Positions 1 through 7,214 of a stretch of DNA of 12,447 bases are shown in pieces; the stretch's first letter is position 1; each line of letters begins with the position of its first letter. The notes below the pieces were generated by a model. The model made no database searches and was not told where the DNA came from. It saw nothing but the letters and a program-made list of their open reading frames with translations. Source of the DNA: GCA-2687515 sp046582475 (GTDB lineage: Bacteria > Pseudomonadota > Alphaproteobacteria > Rhodospirillales > UBA2165); contig JAYGEH010000037.1 of assembly GCA_046582475.1 (NCBI GenBank), positions 1-12,447 of the forward strand, written 5' to 3'. The translations under genes were made by a program, and so were the position numbers.

Positions 1-1
1 C

Positions 2-376
2 GCCCATATGGGCTGCGAGCATGGGGTCTGCGGCGCCTGCTCGGTGCTGGTCGAGGGCGAGCCGATACGCGCCTGTTTGATGTTCGCGGTGCAGGCGAAC
101 GGCAAAAGCGTCACCACCGTGGAAGGCCTGGCCGGCCCGGACGGCGCCCCCAGCCCATTGCAGGAAGCCTTCCGCGATGCCCATGGCCTGCAATGCGGCT
201 ATTGCACGCCGGGCATGCTGATCGCCGCCGAGGCTTTGCTGGCGGAAAACCCCGATCCCGGTGACGCCGAAATCCGCGAAGCCATCGGCGGCAATATCTG
301 CCGCTGCACCGGCTATGTGCAGATCATCGAAGCCATCAAGCTGGCCGCCGTCGCCCGGCGCAAGGTCGCCCAATGA
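2..376 (+). CDS. (2Fe-2S) small subunit of a molybdenum hydroxylase (CoxS/XdhC-like), 5' partial
   Basis: Iron-sulfur subunit that passes electrons from the Mo cofactor site to an FAD subunit or other acceptor in xanthine dehydrogenase-family hydroxylases. The reading frame is open to the left edge (Ala-His before the first Met codon at 8), so about 40-45 N-terminal residues, including the first cluster Cys, are probably outside the window and the Met at 8 is internal. Visible motifs, numbered from that Met: plant-ferredoxin-type cluster CEHGVCGAC (residues 3-11), then the second helical-domain cluster with CGYCTPG (about 63-69) and CRCTGY (about 98-103). The TGA stop overlaps the ATG of the large subunit (ATGA), which implies translational coupling. 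The family is certain; the substrate cannot be read from this subunit. Confidence 0.95.
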   Translation, partial: AHMGCEHGVCGACSVLVEGEPIRACLMFAVQANGKSVTTVEGLAGPDGAPSPLQEAFRDAHGLQCGYCTPGMLIAAEALLAENPDPGDAEIREAIGGNICRCTGYVQIIEAIKLAAVARRKVAQ

Positions 377-2763
377 GCGAGCAGGCCCCCAACACCCGCT
401 ATATCGCGCGCAAGCGGCGCACCCAGGAGGACAAGCGTTTCGTCACCGGGCGCGGCAGTTTCGTGGCCGATATCGAGCGGCCGGGCATGCTGCACATCGC
501 CGTGCTGCCCTGCCCCTACCCGCGCGCCGAGATCAATAAAATCGATACCGGCGCCGCGCTGGCCATGCCCGGCGTGCACGCGGTTCTCGAAGGCGCCGAG
601 CTGGCGGAAGCCACCAAGCCGCTTTATGGCGGTCTGAATACGCCGGGAGTCAAATGGCGGCCGCTGGCCTTCGAGCTGTCCCGCTATGCCGGTGAATGGG
701 TCGCCGCCGTCGCCGCCGACAGCCGCGCCATCGCCGAAGACGCCATGGAATTGATCCAGGTGGATTACACGCCGACCGATCCGATGATCGACCCGGAAGA
801 CGCCTACCAGCCGGGCTCGCCCATGGTGCATCCGGAGCACGGCTCGAACGTCCTATATGACGGCGCGTTTACCTGGGGGCCGGTGGCGGACGATTTCGCC
901 GCCGCCGATCAAAGTTTGCGCTTCCGCGCCCGCTGGCACCGCTCCTCCACGGTGCCCATCGAAACCTTCGGCGCGGTGGCGGAATGGGACGAGGGCAAGG
1001 GCATTCTAGACGTCTGGGCCTCGATCCAGATGCCCAACTATGCGGACCAGATCGCCGCCGCGCTTTCGCTGCCCCTCAACGCCGTGCGCGTGCACCAGGA
1101 CGTGGATGTGGGCGGCAGCTACGGGGTCAAGCGCGGCATCAAGCACACCGTGCTGATCGGCTATCTGTCGCGCAAGTTGGAGCGGCCGATCCGCCTGATC
1201 GAGGACCGGCTCGACAATATGGGCGGCGGCGACGCGCATGGGCCCGACCGCATCTTCGACACCGAAGTGGCCTACAACAATGACGGCGAAATCAAATCCT
1301 TGAAAATCCGCGCCCTCGACGATGCCGGCGCCTATCCGGGGCGGGGGCCGTTCCAATTGGGCAAGCCGATCGCCGCCATCGTCGGGCCCTATCGCATCAA
1401 CAGCGTCCATTACCAGGCGATCTCGGTCACCACCAACAAATCGGGCCAGGTGCCGGTGCGCGGCTTCGGCCAGGCGCCCACCAATTACATGATCGAGCGG
1501 GCGGTGGATAAGGTGGCCGCGGCGCTTCATATGGACCGCATCGAGATCAGGCGGCGCAACTTCATCCAGCCCGATGCGTTCCCCTACGAGATACCCAGCG
1601 GCACCAAATATGACAGCGGCAATTATCCGGCGGTGCTGGACAAGGTATTGGCGCTGGCCGATTTCGAGGGGCTGACCAGGCGCCGGGACGATATCCGCGC
1701 GTCGGGGCGCCTCGCCGGCATTGGCGTCGCCACATGTCTTGAGCCCGGCGGCGGCAACAATATGTTCGAATACCTGATGAACCCATCCGCCGAGATCACC
1801 ACCTTCATGGAAGGCGCCGAGGCGCGCATCGATTCCGATGGCTGCATCACCGGCGTGATGAGCACCACCACATCGGGCCAGGGCCACGAGACGTTGGTGG
1901 CCACCATTTTGGGCGAGGAATTGGAGCGCGATCCGGACGCCATCCGGGTCATCCACGCCGATACCCTTAGCGCCCTGCCGACGCGGAGCCCAGTGGCCAG
2001 CCGCATGGCGATCATGCTCGGCGGCGCCATTGCCGGCGCGGCGGACAAGCTGAAGGCCCAGATCATGGCGATCGCGGCGCATAATCTGGAGCGCCCGGTG
2101 GACCAGCTGGAATATTCCGGCGGCGACGTGAGCGACCGGGCCGATCCGTCGCTTAAAATATCCTGGAACGAGATTTGCTATATCGCCCATAAGCAATTTC
2201 ACAAGCTGCCCGAGGGCGCGGCGCCCGGCCTGCAGGCCCAGCATGTGTGGCAGGTGCCCTTGGGCGGCCAACTGCCGGACGAAAACGGCAAGGTGCAGCT
2301 TTACCCCTGTTTTTCGTTCCAGGCCCATATCCCCCTGGTGGAGATCGATCCCGGCACCGGCAAGGTGACCATCCTCGATTACTTCATCGCCCACGATTGC
2401 GGCACGGTGATCAATCCCGATATCGTCCGCGGCATGATCATCGGCGGCATCGCCCACGGCATCGGCGCGGCGCTATACGAGCGTTTCAACTACACCCCCG
2501 ACGGCCAGTTCCTGAGCGCCACCTTCGCCGATTATTTAATGCCGACCGCCTTCGAGGTGCCGCTGATCCGGGACACCGAGCATTGCACGCCCTCGCCGCT
2601 CACCTCGCACGGCCAGAAAGGCTCCGGCGAGGGCGGCTATCTGGGGGCGCCGGCGGCGGTGGCCAGCGCCGTCAACGACGCCCTCAGCGCGCGTGGGGTG
2701 GAGATTGACCAAGTGCCTATGCGCATGTCCCTTATCGAAGAGCTATTGAACGGAACCCCTTAG
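373..2763 (+). CDS. Molybdopterin-binding large subunit of an aerobic Mo hydroxylase (CoxL/XdhA family)
   Basis: Catalytic subunit of 796 aa that should hydroxylate a carbon next to a heteroatom or an aldehyde, using water as oxygen source and Mo-pterin as cofactor, in the cytoplasm. Seen: VGGSYGVK (247-253) in place of the usual GGxFGxK loop, VPVRGFGQAP (360-369), GQGHET (502-507), DCGTVINP (675-682), a Gly-rich GGIAHGIGAALYE stretch (691-703), and KGSGEGGYLGAP (749-760) with the likely catalytic base Glu753. The loop that carries the Cys in form I CO dehydrogenase (AYxCSFR) reads GFGQAP here, so CO oxidation is unlikely. The length is normal for the family. It starts in the ATGA overlap with the small subunit and ends one base before the next ATG. 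The FAD-binding medium subunit does not follow it and may lie upstream or be encoded elsewhere. The substrate is unknown. Confidence 0.95.
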   Translation: MSEQAPNTRYIARKRRTQEDKRFVTGRGSFVADIERPGMLHIAVLPCPYPRAEINKIDTGAALAMPGVHAVLEGAELAEATKPLYGGLNTPGVKWRPLAFELSRYAGEWVAAVAADSRAIAEDAMELIQVDYTPTDPMIDPEDAYQPGSPMVHPEHGSNVLYDGAFTWGPVADDFAAADQSLRFRARWHRSSTVPIETFGAVAEWDEGKGILDVWASIQMPNYADQIAAALSLPLNAVRVHQDVDVGGSYGVKRGIKHTVLIGYLSRKLERPIRLIEDRLDNMGGGDAHGPDRIFDTEVAYNNDGEIKSLKIRALDDAGAYPGRGPFQLGKPIAAIVGPYRINSVHYQAISVTTNKSGQVPVRGFGQAPTNYMIERAVDKVAAALHMDRIEIRRRNFIQPDAFPYEIPSGTKYDSGNYPAVLDKVLALADFEGLTRRRDDIRASGRLAGIGVATCLEPGGGNNMFEYLMNPSAEITTFMEGAEARIDSDGCITGVMSTTTSGQGHETLVATILGEELERDPDAIRVIHADTLSALPTRSPVASRMAIMLGGAIAGAADKLKAQIMAIAAHNLERPVDQLEYSGGDVSDRADPSLKISWNEICYIAHKQFHKLPEGAAPGLQAQHVWQVPLGGQLPDENGKVQLYPCFSFQAHIPLVEIDPGTGKVTILDYFIAHDCGTVINPDIVRGMIIGGIAHGIGAALYERFNYTPDGQFLSATFADYLMPTAFEVPLIRDTEHCTPSPLTSHGQKGSGEGGYLGAPAAVASAVNDALSARGVEIDQVPMRMSLIEELLNGTP

Positions 2764-2764
2764 A

Positions 2765-3748
2765 ATGATCATCGACACCCACGCCCATTTCACCCCGCAA
2801 GCCATGCTCGACGCGCTCCTAAAGGACGCCGGCCGCTTCCCGTCCGTGGAAACACTGCACGAAGACGGCCATTACAAGCTGGCCTTCAATGGCGGCGCGC
2901 CGACCCGCCCGATCTCGCCGAAGCTGCGCGAATCCGATGCGCGTCTCGGCTGGATGGATCAATGCTCAATCGACGCCCAGGTGGTGGGCGGCTGGCTGGA
3001 CAGCTTCGGCTACGAATTGCCGGCCGAAGAAGGCGCTGCCTGGTCGCGCTTTTTGAACGAGCATCTGATGACCGGCACGGACGGCGAGGCGCGCCTGACG
3101 CCGCTGGCCTCGGTGCCGTTGCAATCGGGCAAACTGGCCGCCGAGGTTTTGCAAGAAGCCATGAACGCCGGTTTCGTCGGCGCCATGATCGGCACCCAGC
3201 CGCACGCCACCTCAGGGAGTCTGGACGATCCCGACCTGGACCCGTTCTGGGAAGCGGCGTCTTCCCTGGGCGCGGTGCTGTATCTGCACCCCATGTTCGG
3301 CTGCGGCGATCCCCGCCTTCTGGATTACGAATTGATCAACGCCGCCGGGCGCGGCATCGATACCACCATCGCCATATCGCGGCTGCTGTTTTCCGGCCAT
3401 TTCCTCAAATATCCCGGGTTCAAGTTCGTCCTCTCCCACGGCGGCGGCGCCATCCCTTACATGTTGGGCCGCCTGGCCCGCAACCATGATCTCCACCCGG
3501 ACGGCACCGCCGACCCGCTGGCCGGTTTCAAGACCCTCTATTTCGACAGCGTCCTGTTCGAAGCCGAAGCGCTCAAGTTCCTGGCCGCCCTGGCCGGACC
3601 TGAGCGCATCATGCTCGGCTCCGACTACCCCTTCCCGATCGGCGATCCCGACCCCTGCGGTATCGTCCACCGCTGCGGGTTCGAGGACGGCGCGGCGAAC
3701 GCGATTTTGGGTGATACGGCGGCGGGAGTGTTCAAGATTGAAGAATAG
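2765..3748 (+). CDS. ACMSD-type amidohydrolase family 2 protein (metal-dependent decarboxylase/hydrolase)
   Basis: 327 aa TIM-barrel amidohydrolase of the aminocarboxymuconate-semialdehyde decarboxylase group, which includes ACMSD, gamma-resorcylate decarboxylase and 5-carboxyvanillate decarboxylase. Metal ligands are at the expected spacing: DTHAHF (His6, His8), LYLHP (His175), LSHGG (His225) and LGSDYP (Asp287), close to the ACMSD ligand set. No signal peptide is visible, so it is cytoplasmic. The ATG lies one base after the stop of the Mo-hydroxylase large subunit, which implies coupled translation and a shared pathway. Inference: it removes a carboxyl group from, or hydrolyses, the product of the hydroxylase. 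Hydrolysis rather than decarboxylation is possible, since the family contains both. Confidence 0.92.
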   Translation: MIIDTHAHFTPQAMLDALLKDAGRFPSVETLHEDGHYKLAFNGGAPTRPISPKLRESDARLGWMDQCSIDAQVVGGWLDSFGYELPAEEGAAWSRFLNEHLMTGTDGEARLTPLASVPLQSGKLAAEVLQEAMNAGFVGAMIGTQPHATSGSLDDPDLDPFWEAASSLGAVLYLHPMFGCGDPRLLDYELINAAGRGIDTTIAISRLLFSGHFLKYPGFKFVLSHGGGAIPYMLGRLARNHDLHPDGTADPLAGFKTLYFDSVLFEAEALKFLAALAGPERIMLGSDYPFPIGDPDPCGIVHRCGFEDGAANAILGDTAAGVFKIEE

Positions 3749-3759
3749 ATAACGCCTTA

Positions 3760-3800
3760 CCCCCTCCCTCATGATGGGGGAGGGTTGGGGTGGGGGTGCG
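3760..3800. repeat. G-rich palindromic intergenic repeat with hairpin and G-quadruplex motif
   Basis: CCCTCCC (3762-3768) pairs with GGGAGGG (3778-3784) across a 9-nt loop. On the plus strand four G runs follow one another at 3776-3796 (5, 3, 4 and 5 Gs) with loops of A, TT and T, a textbook G-quadruplex pattern. It begins 11 bp after the amidohydrolase stop. There is no T tract, so it is not a classic intrinsic terminator, though it could end or stabilise the operon transcript. It resembles the CCCTCCC-type dispersed palindromes I know from alphaproteobacterial intergenic regions; copy number cannot be seen from one window. Confidence 0.7.
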
Positions 3801-3833
3801 ACAGCCATTGCGGATTAATCGTTCGCCCACCGT

Positions 3834-5297
3834 CTACGGCCCCACCAGCACCCCCCATACCATTTCCGCCGACTTGAAGGGCAGCCAGGTGAGGAGATAA
3901 CCGTCATCGCCGAGCCCGAGCCAAGATAGTGGAATGAAGAAGCGCAGGAACAACAGCCCGATCACCCCCCAAATCAAAAGCGAGATGAACCACGGCAGGA
4001 TCATGACGCTGGCCACGCGGATTCGCCGTGTGAACGGTGGTGGACCGCCCGCCACCGCGTCCAGCACATATTGCCGACCAAAATGGGGCATCTTGAAATA
4101 GCCAATGGTCCCAGCGGCTAGGTGAAAGACCGTGGGGATAAGTGTCGAAAACAGCATCAGCGTCACCATCAGCCCATCGCCCAGTGGATCGGTGCGAAAA
4201 GCGTTCAAGCTTGCCATCCAATCCACGTTCGCCGATCCATCGCCGATGCGGGTGATCAGCCAGCGCAACACGGCCATGCTGGCGGAGAGCACCCCGGCGA
4301 GGATGGTGACGCAAAGGACAGCGGCGACTAAATCTCAAAACACACCGGCGAGGTAGAACAGGAAGGCGCGCTGGGCGCTTTGTCCTTGGCGCACCCATTT
4401 CCGCATCAAGGCCCGGGTGATGCAAACGGACGCTCAATCGAGGAAGGCATTGGTGAGCGGAAGTGCAGCAATTAACACCGCAAATATCAACAAAAGAACG
4501 GTGTCGCCGCTAATAAACCAGAGCAAGCCGACGGCACCAACTATGGCGACAACAGCTGAAACGCCCGAGCTGACGCCAGTGCCAGGGTTACCGCTAAAAG
4601 CAACGCCGGAGAAAAACCCGGCGGACGCAGCAACGCTCGCAATTACACCAATTGCAAAAATTTCTCCAGAAAATGAAGTAAAGAGTGCAGCAATGAGCGC
4701 GCTACCTACAACCACACCCATAGAAACAATTACAGCGGTGAGAAATACGATAATCGTAATACTAAATTTTAAAATTCTGCTGCGGCGGACGAACTTATTC
4801 CCAATAACCTGACCCAACCGTTCAAACCAACCGAACCGGGTTGAGGCATGAAATATTACCATGATCAAAATGCCACTGAAAACGGCCAGGACACGCCAAG
4901 CCCAATGAGTTTCAATTTTAAATATCGGAATAGAAACTAAGGCTCCCGCATCCGCTACAGCGTAACCCACGAGGAAAAACGTTATGGTGTAAAGGACCGA
5001 TAGGGACAGGCATACCTCGTAGGGCGGCCAGAATCGACTTTCACCATCGAACCCGAAAATCAAGTCGATGCGGCCGAGCAACCTTTGCACAGCCGCGCGG
5101 TAGCGCTCCCACCCTTGCGGGTCTAGGCGGGCGCGGTATTCCGCTGCTACTTCGGCACAGTTTTTGGCCTCGCCCAGACCAACGGCCCTGTATATGACGA
5201 AACCAGCGAACACCCCAAGCAGCCCGATAATGACGGTAACAACAATCGCGAAGACCGTGAGAACCGCCCCCAAATCCCATGCCGAGGGATCAACCAT
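3834..5297 (-). pseudogene. Multi-spanning membrane protein gene interrupted by two in-frame TGA codons
   Basis: One minus-strand frame of 488 codons including the final TAG, broken by TGA at 4434-4436 (after 287 aa) and TGA at 4335-4337 (32 codons later). The last 166 codons are open and end with TAG at 3834-3836. All parts share one frame, so there is no frameshift. Around the first TGA the protein reads NAFLD-stop-ASVCITRAL, and around the second AGVF-stop-DLVAAV. Trp would fit at both, and TGG to TGA is a single change. The chosen start (MVDPSAWDLG) has a GGAGG Shine-Dalgarno at 5307-5311, 9 nt upstream. An in-frame start at 5573 exists, but it would translate the palindromic repeat at 5395-5425. 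Several hydrophobic segments are visible: one near residues 10-35, a cytoplasmic stretch rich in charged residues, then several helices. I do not recognise the function. Codons for about 4440-5300 are much more AT-rich than the neighbours. It may be a decayed acquired gene or two separate membrane proteins. Confidence 0.7.
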
Positions 5298-5306
5298 ACC
5301 GCCTTG

Positions 5307-5311
5307 CCTCC
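5307..5311 (-). promoter_or_regulatory. Ribosome binding site of the interrupted membrane-protein gene
   Basis: GGAGG on the minus strand, 9 nt before the ATG at 5297-5295. It favours this start over the upstream Met at 5573. Confidence 0.55.
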
Positions 5312-5394
5312 GTTCCCCGCGTGAACCTTGCGTGTACCATACGCCGTCCACTCTCGCATTCGGCGATGCCGTTGTCACATTTGGCCCCGCCCGC

Positions 5395-5425
5395 CCTGGA
5401 TGCCCCGCATGAAGCGGGGCACGAC
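5395..5425. repeat. REP-like palindrome (TGCCCCGC / GCGGGGCA)
   Basis: A perfect 8-bp inverted repeat, TGCCCCGC (5401-5408) and GCGGGGCA (5414-5421), around a 5-nt ATGAA loop, flanked by CCCTGGA on the left and CGAC on the right. I recognise the pattern of a GC-rich palindrome next to a CCTGGAT or ATCCAGGG flank as typical of short dispersed repeats in alphaproteobacterial intergenic DNA. One copy is present in this window. Confidence 0.6.
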
Positions 5426-5502
5426 TATTGGCAGGTTGATAGTTTAAAATTTGTGAGACGGGCTCAAAAATAACCCTTGCACTGGTCCGCTTCCGAACTA
5501 AA

Positions 5503-5549
5503 TAAGTCCTCTGCTCTTGGACTTCTAATTTAAGTCCTGTGCTCTTGAA
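5503..5549. repeat. Two-copy direct repeat, 19 bp, period 28 bp
   Basis: TAAGTCCTCTGCTCTTGGA (5503-5521) and TAAGTCCTGTGCTCTTGAA (5531-5549) match at 17 of 19 positions. The first copy also contains an inverted repeat, AAGTCC/GGACTT (5504-5509 and 5519-5524). It could be a protein-binding site or a relic of duplication. It lies about 210-250 bp upstream of the interrupted membrane gene. Confidence 0.6.
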
Positions 5550-5673
5550 CATTGTGAATAGGAAGATTCTCAAACGTCGCCTCGCCGGGCGATGCCGATT
5601 GTGCGTGGAGGGTTAAAAACCGGGCCGAAAGGTCAATAAATGTGGATAAATGACAACAATGTTAATGTTTTTT

Positions 5674-5817
5674 CGGGTGTTGCATGTCGCACCACACCTG
5701 CCCAGCCCGGCCCGGGATGGCACCGGGCCCGGCCTGCGCAGCCGAGGCGGCTGCTTCGGCGGAGTATGCTCGGCGGGCCGGACGTCTGGTCTGGCACCTT
5801 GCCCTGGCGAATACTCC
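5674..5817. other. GC-rich block of nested inverted repeats
   Basis: Dyads seen: GGCCCGG (5709-5715) with CCGGGCC (5723-5729) around 7 nt; CAGCC (5739-5743) with GGCTG (5749-5753); GCCGA (5741-5745) with TCGGC (5756-5760); and GGAGTAT (5761-5767) with ATACTCC (5811-5817) enclosing 43 nt. The block lies directly after the BenE stop on the minus strand and could form the 3' structure of that mRNA or a small RNA. No U tract follows the hairpins, so an intrinsic terminator is not clear. Confidence 0.35.
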
Positions 5818-5819
5818 CC

Positions 5820-7043
5820 CTAATCCTCCGCTTGCTTGAAATCCCCGCGCTCCAACAGCCACGAGGCGGCGAAGCCGAAGACCAGGGCCCAGAAGGCGGC
5901 GCCGATGCCGAGCATCGGGATATCGGCCACGGTGACCAGAAACGTGATCAGCGCGCCGAACGAGAAGCGGCCCGTAAAGGCGGTGCGAAAGGCGCTTTGC
6001 AAAACGCCGAGCAGCGCTACGCCGGCCAGGGTGGCGATAAACGCCGGCGGCGTCGCCAGCATGAACTTGGTGAAGGCCGGCGAAAACAGTCCGAACACAA
6101 TCGCCAGCACGCCGATGGCGATGCCCGCCGTGTAATGGCGCTCCTTGGCCCCGGTGGACGAAATGATGGCGTTCACCGGGCCGGTCAGGCAGGTGGAAAC
6201 GGTGCCCACCACCGCGCCCAACAGCGCGCCGATGCCGCAGGCCGCGGTGACCGCGTTGACCGGCGCGGCGTGGCCCCTGGCGGCCAGGATCGCGAAGCCT
6301 TGCGCGTTCTGGGCGGCCAGAACGGTGATCGCCAGGGGCAACACCAATTCGAACATGGCCGCCAGGGACCAGGCCGGGGCGAAGATCACCGGTGCCGCGA
6401 TTTGCAACGTCAATTGGGCGCCCGGTGCGTAACCGCCGGCCAGCCAGATGGCAATCAGCCCAACCGCCAGGGTCGAGATCAAGGGCGGCAGGCGCCGCGC
6501 CAGGGGCGGATAGGCGGTGAGGCCGAAAAACACGAGGGTCATCGGGCCGGCGATCCAAAAGCCCGATTGCAGGGCGCCCAGCCAATCGAAGGCAAAGCGC
6601 AAAAAGATGCCGGCCACCATGGCCATGACGATGGGCATCGGCAATGCGGTCATGGTGCGCCGCACCCAGCCCGACTGGCCGAGCACGAACAAAAGCACCC
6701 CGGTGGCGTAAAAGGCGCCGATCACTTCTGCAAAACTGAGATGATCGAGGGCCGGGCCGACCAGCACGGTGCCGGGGATGGTCCAGAAGAAGACCAGGGG
6801 CTGGCGGTAGAGGATGCAGAAAACAATTGAGATGATGCCGTTGACGAAAAAGGCGCCGAAGATCCAGGACGCCAGTTCGGCTTCGCTCAAACCGCCCCGG
6901 GCGCCCGTTGCCAGCAGGATGGCGACCGGCGCCGAGGCGGCAAATATAAAAGCGATCAACGCGTTGACCGCGAGCGATCCGGAGAAATCGGACAGCACGC
7001 GGAGCGGCCCCGGATAGGGCGGTTTCGGCAACTCGATCTGCAT
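5820..7043 (-). CDS. benE: BenE-family benzoate/H+ symporter
   Basis: 407 aa inner-membrane transporter of the BenE (benzoate:H+ symporter) family, expected to import benzoate or a related aromatic acid with protons. Seen: about 10-12 hydrophobic segments across the whole length; the motif PMPIVMAMVAGIF (135-147); an Ala-rich segment, TVLAAQNAQGFAIL (240-253); and CLTGPVNAIISS (285-296), all typical of BenE proteins. Length fits the family. The start at MQIELPKPPY is preferred over a TTG 44 codons upstream (7175), because the upstream extension is not transporter-like and a promoter-like element lies between the two. It stands alone on the minus strand. It is the only aromatic-acid uptake gene in view, near two oxygenase systems. 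The exact substrate is inferred from the family only. Confidence 0.92.
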   Translation of the reverse strand: MQIELPKPPYPGPLRVLSDFSGSLAVNALIAFIFAASAPVAILLATGARGGLSEAELASWIFGAFFVNGIISIVFCILYRQPLVFFWTIPGTVLVGPALDHLSFAEVIGAFYATGVLLFVLGQSGWVRRTMTALPMPIVMAMVAGIFLRFAFDWLGALQSGFWIAGPMTLVFFGLTAYPPLARRLPPLISTLAVGLIAIWLAGGYAPGAQLTLQIAAPVIFAPAWSLAAMFELVLPLAITVLAAQNAQGFAILAARGHAAPVNAVTAACGIGALLGAVVGTVSTCLTGPVNAIISSTGAKERHYTAGIAIGVLAIVFGLFSPAFTKFMLATPPAFIATLAGVALLGVLQSAFRTAFTGRFSFGALITFLVTVADIPMLGIGAAFWALVFGFAASWLLERGDFKQAED

Positions 7044-7086
7044 CACTTGCACTTGGCCCCCGGCGGCGGCGTGGAACGGAATTTGT

Positions 7087-7115
7087 TTTTTAAAGGTTAT
7101 CAGGCCCGCCGCCAA
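7087..7115 (-). promoter_or_regulatory. Possible sigma70-type promoter of the BenE gene
   Basis: On the minus strand, TTGGCG (7115-7110) and TAAAAA (7092-7087) are separated by 17 nt, ending about 43 bp before the ATG at 7043. An inverted repeat GAACGG/CCGTTC (7074-7079 and 7116-7121) brackets it and could be an operator. Pattern match by eye only. Confidence 0.3.
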
Positions 7116-7214
7116 CCGTTCAGAAAGCGCCGGAAGCAACCGGCCAAACGTTGAAATCCGCTGCCCGGCGCCCAATATCAGTGCCAGGCGATCCTAACCA
7201 ACGGTGTGACAGGG

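Larger units (their letters stand above)
5298..5819. other. Gene-free spacer with repeats and dyads
   Basis: About 520 bp between the membrane-gene start and the end of the BenE gene. It holds the GCCCCGC palindrome (5395-5425), a 28-bp-period direct repeat (5503-5549), an AT-richer stretch at about 5430-5680 and a GC-rich dyad block (5674-5817). The long frames crossing it on both strands are extensions or shadows and have no family resemblance. No tRNA or known RNA motif was recognised. Confidence 0.6.

Noticed and set aside
1006..2457. 483-codon minus-strand frame
   Set aside because: Antisense to the Mo-hydroxylase large subunit, whose motifs are unambiguous; the composition is typical of a mirror frame.
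373..2763. Form I carbon monoxide dehydrogenase large subunit
   Set aside because: The AYxCSFR active-site loop with its Cys is replaced by a GFGQAP loop.
4335..4436. Selenocysteine or pyrrolysine at the internal stops
   Set aside because: Pyrrolysine uses TAG. Both TGA sites sit at or next to hydrophobic segments and fit Trp; no selenoprotein family or SECIS-like stem was seen.
3904..4437. 177-codon minus frame offset from the membrane gene
   Set aside because: Arg/His/Pro-rich without hydrophobic segments. The overlapping frame gives clear membrane-protein sequence, so this is a shadow and not evidence of a frameshift.
5298..5573. N-terminal extension of the membrane protein to an upstream Met at 5573
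   Set aside because: The extension translates the palindromic repeat and has no protein-like features; a good GGAGG site marks the Met at 5297.
5674..5817. Signal recognition particle (4.5S) RNA, tmRNA or RNase P RNA
   Set aside because: Length and GC content prompted the idea, but the conserved GGAAGGAAGCAGCC-type apical motif of SRP RNA and the hallmark sequences of the other RNAs are absent.
5640..6830. 396-codon plus-strand frame rich in Arg, Gly, Gln and His
   Set aside because: It lies antisense to the BenE gene and is low-complexity, with no domain. It is a shadow of GC-rich codons.
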